Shown here: positions 62,921-64,000 of the stretch, one piece after another
Numbering within the stretch: position 1 is the first letter of the stretch
Layout of the letters: each line of letters begins with the position of its first letter
Assembly: GCA_049652985.1 (NCBI GenBank)
Contig: JBASFK010000004.1
Span: 248,001-312,000, forward strand
DNA: 64,000 nt
Direction of reading: 5' to 3'
Source of the DNA: UBA7657 sp049652985
GTDB lineage: Bacteria > Pseudomonadota > Alphaproteobacteria > Micavibrionales > Micavibrionaceae
The notes under the pieces: generated by a model
The model's input: the letters and a program-made list of their open reading frames with translations, nothing else
Databases searched by the model: none
What the model was told of the DNA's origin: nothing
Program-made: the position numbers and the translations under genes

Positions 62921-64000
62921 ATGAAACAGCTTTTCCGCAAAAAAGACGTTGCCAATAACGACAACGGCCCTTGCCTTAAACGGGTTCTCAGCGCGTTCGA
63001 CCTGACTCTGCTCGGCATCGGCGCCATCATCGGCACGGGAATTTTCGTACTCACCGGCGTTGCAGCGGCGACGCAGGCAGGGCCCGCAGTCGTGCTCTCC
63101 TTTATCGTCTCCGGTGCGGCCTGCACCTTCGCGGCGCTGGCTTACTCCGAGCTTGCCGCCAGTGTCGGCGGCTGCGGCAGCGCCTATGGTTATTCCTACG
63201 CTGCTTTCGGCGAGTTGATCGCCTGGATCATCGGCTGGGATCTTATCCTTGAATACGGCGTCGCGGTCGCGGCGGTGGCCAATGGCTGGTCGGGATATTT
63301 CAACAATGCGCTGGTCGCCATCGGCTATGGCTTGCCGGAATATCTGACCAAGGGGCCGTGGGCTATCGACCCGGTGACGAAACTGCCCGATGGCGGTCTC
63401 ATGAATCTCCCCGCCATTGCCATTATCCTGATCCTGATGGTGCTTCTAATCGTTGGCATCAAGGAAGCATCGCGCATTAACGCCGCGATGGTGTTCGTGA
63501 AGCTGCTGACAATCACGGTCTTTATCGCCGTCGCCATCTTCCACATCAACCCGGAAAACTGGTCGCCCTTCATGCCATTCGGATGGTTCGGGCATGATGC
63601 GAACGGTCATCCTATCGGCGTCCTCGCCGGCGCATCGCTCGTGTTCTTCGCCTATGTCGGGTTCGATGCGGTCTCGACGGCTGTTGAGGAATCAAAAGAC
63701 CCGCAGCGCGACGTGCCCATTGGCATTATCGCCTCGCTCGTCTTCTGCACCATCATATATATAGTCGTCTCTGGCCTGCTGACCGGCATTCTTCCTTACC
63801 CTGAACTCAATGTGTCCTTCCCTGTTGCGCACGCGCTGATGGAAGTGGGCGTGACCTGGGCCTCGGCGCTGGTCGCCACCGGCGTTATCACCGGCCTGAC
63901 GACCGTGATGCTCGTGCTGTATTACGGCCTGACACGTATCATTCTCGCCATCTCGCGCGACGGCCTTATCTCTCCGTTCTTCGCGCGCATCAGCGAGAAA
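62921..64000 (+). CDS. APC-superfamily amino acid permease (3' end outside window)
   Basis: ATG 62921, ten bases after an AGGGGA site, opens a frame that runs 360 codons to the window end without a stop. At least nine membrane helices are seen. TLLGIGAIIGTGIFVLTG is the unwound first helix of APC/CAT permeases, and FFAYVGFDAVSTAVEESKDPQRDVPIG is the typical cationic amino-acid transporter-like segment. Probably a YfnA or CAT-type uptake system; substrate unknown. Confidence 0.92.
   Translation, partial: MKQLFRKKDVANNDNGPCLKRVLSAFDLTLLGIGAIIGTGIFVLTGVAAATQAGPAVVLSFIVSGAACTFAALAYSELAASVGGCGSAYGYSYAAFGELIAWIIGWDLILEYGVAVAAVANGWSGYFNNALVAIGYGLPEYLTKGPWAIDPVTKLPDGGLMNLPAIAIILILMVLLIVGIKEASRINAAMVFVKLLTITVFIAVAIFHINPENWSPFMPFGWFGHDANGHPIGVLAGASLVFFAYVGFDAVSTAVEESKDPQRDVPIGIIASLVFCTIIYIVVSGLLTGILPYPELNVSFPVAHALMEVGVTWASALVATGVITGLTTVMLVLYYGLTRIILAISRDGLISPFFARISEK

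Overview
The window is about 64 kb of alphaproteobacterial chromosome, GC-rich (mid to high 50s percent by eye), carrying one AT-rich integrated island. The alphaproteobacterial assignment rests on an NDUFA12-type complex I accessory protein beside mlaD and a DUF2155 protein, an M16 peptidase of the mitochondrial-processing-peptidase type, a SAM-II riboswitch, and the gene order aat-accC-accB-aroQ. A Micavibrio-like or Rhodospirillales-like lineage would fit, but that is inference. I saw no rRNA, tRNA or CRISPR.

Region 1 (1-20.8 kb) is housekeeping. It holds clpA (cut by the window edge), a response regulator fused to a deaminase-like domain, a pilin-like protein, RidA, NDUFA12, mlaD, aat, accCB, aroQ, two DsbA-type thioredoxins, an M48-TPR protease, rlmE, guaB, an RsmB-type methyltransferase and a metF-metE operon. 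The metFE operon is preceded by a recognisable promoter and a SAM-II riboswitch.

Region 2 (22.4-33.06 kb) is an AT-rich island (mid 30s percent GC by eye) inserted in the last codons of guaA. The guaA 3' end is repeated at 31991-32010 and 32428-32447. At each of the three copies there is a pair of CTRYAAAC words 11 bp apart, and in the two distal copies the pair sits exactly 40 bp from the core. This looks like the core and arm sites of a tyrosine recombinase, repeated in tandem so that a 437-bp unit with a single barstar-like gene forms its own cassette. Cargo includes a PD-(D/E)XK-like plus HEPN-like gene pair, an XRE regulator with a palindromic operator, a small HUH Rep-like protein, a second compact tyrosine recombinase beside a 13-6-13 palindrome, and a membrane protein next to a zinc-ribbon protein. 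Several of these are candidate defence or plasmid-derived modules. I do not recognise a named system.

Region 3 (33.06-64 kb) returns to GC-rich core genes: a glycolipid-binding-domain protein, an exosortase-associated acyltransferase, pdxS-pdxT-thrC, M16 peptidase, YqgE, a glycosyltransferase with asnB, and mltG-fabF-acpP-fabG-fabD with a HAD phosphatase. It continues with rpsF-rpsR-rplI-dnaB, a 1153-residue EF-hand and glycine-zipper protein, alr overlapping a VanX-like peptidase, mlaE-mlaF, a class A penicillin-binding protein and an amino-acid permease cut by the window end. Functional themes are fatty-acid and envelope synthesis (acc, fab, mla, mltG, alr, PBP), one-carbon and methionine metabolism, purine synthesis (guaB, guaA) and protein quality control.
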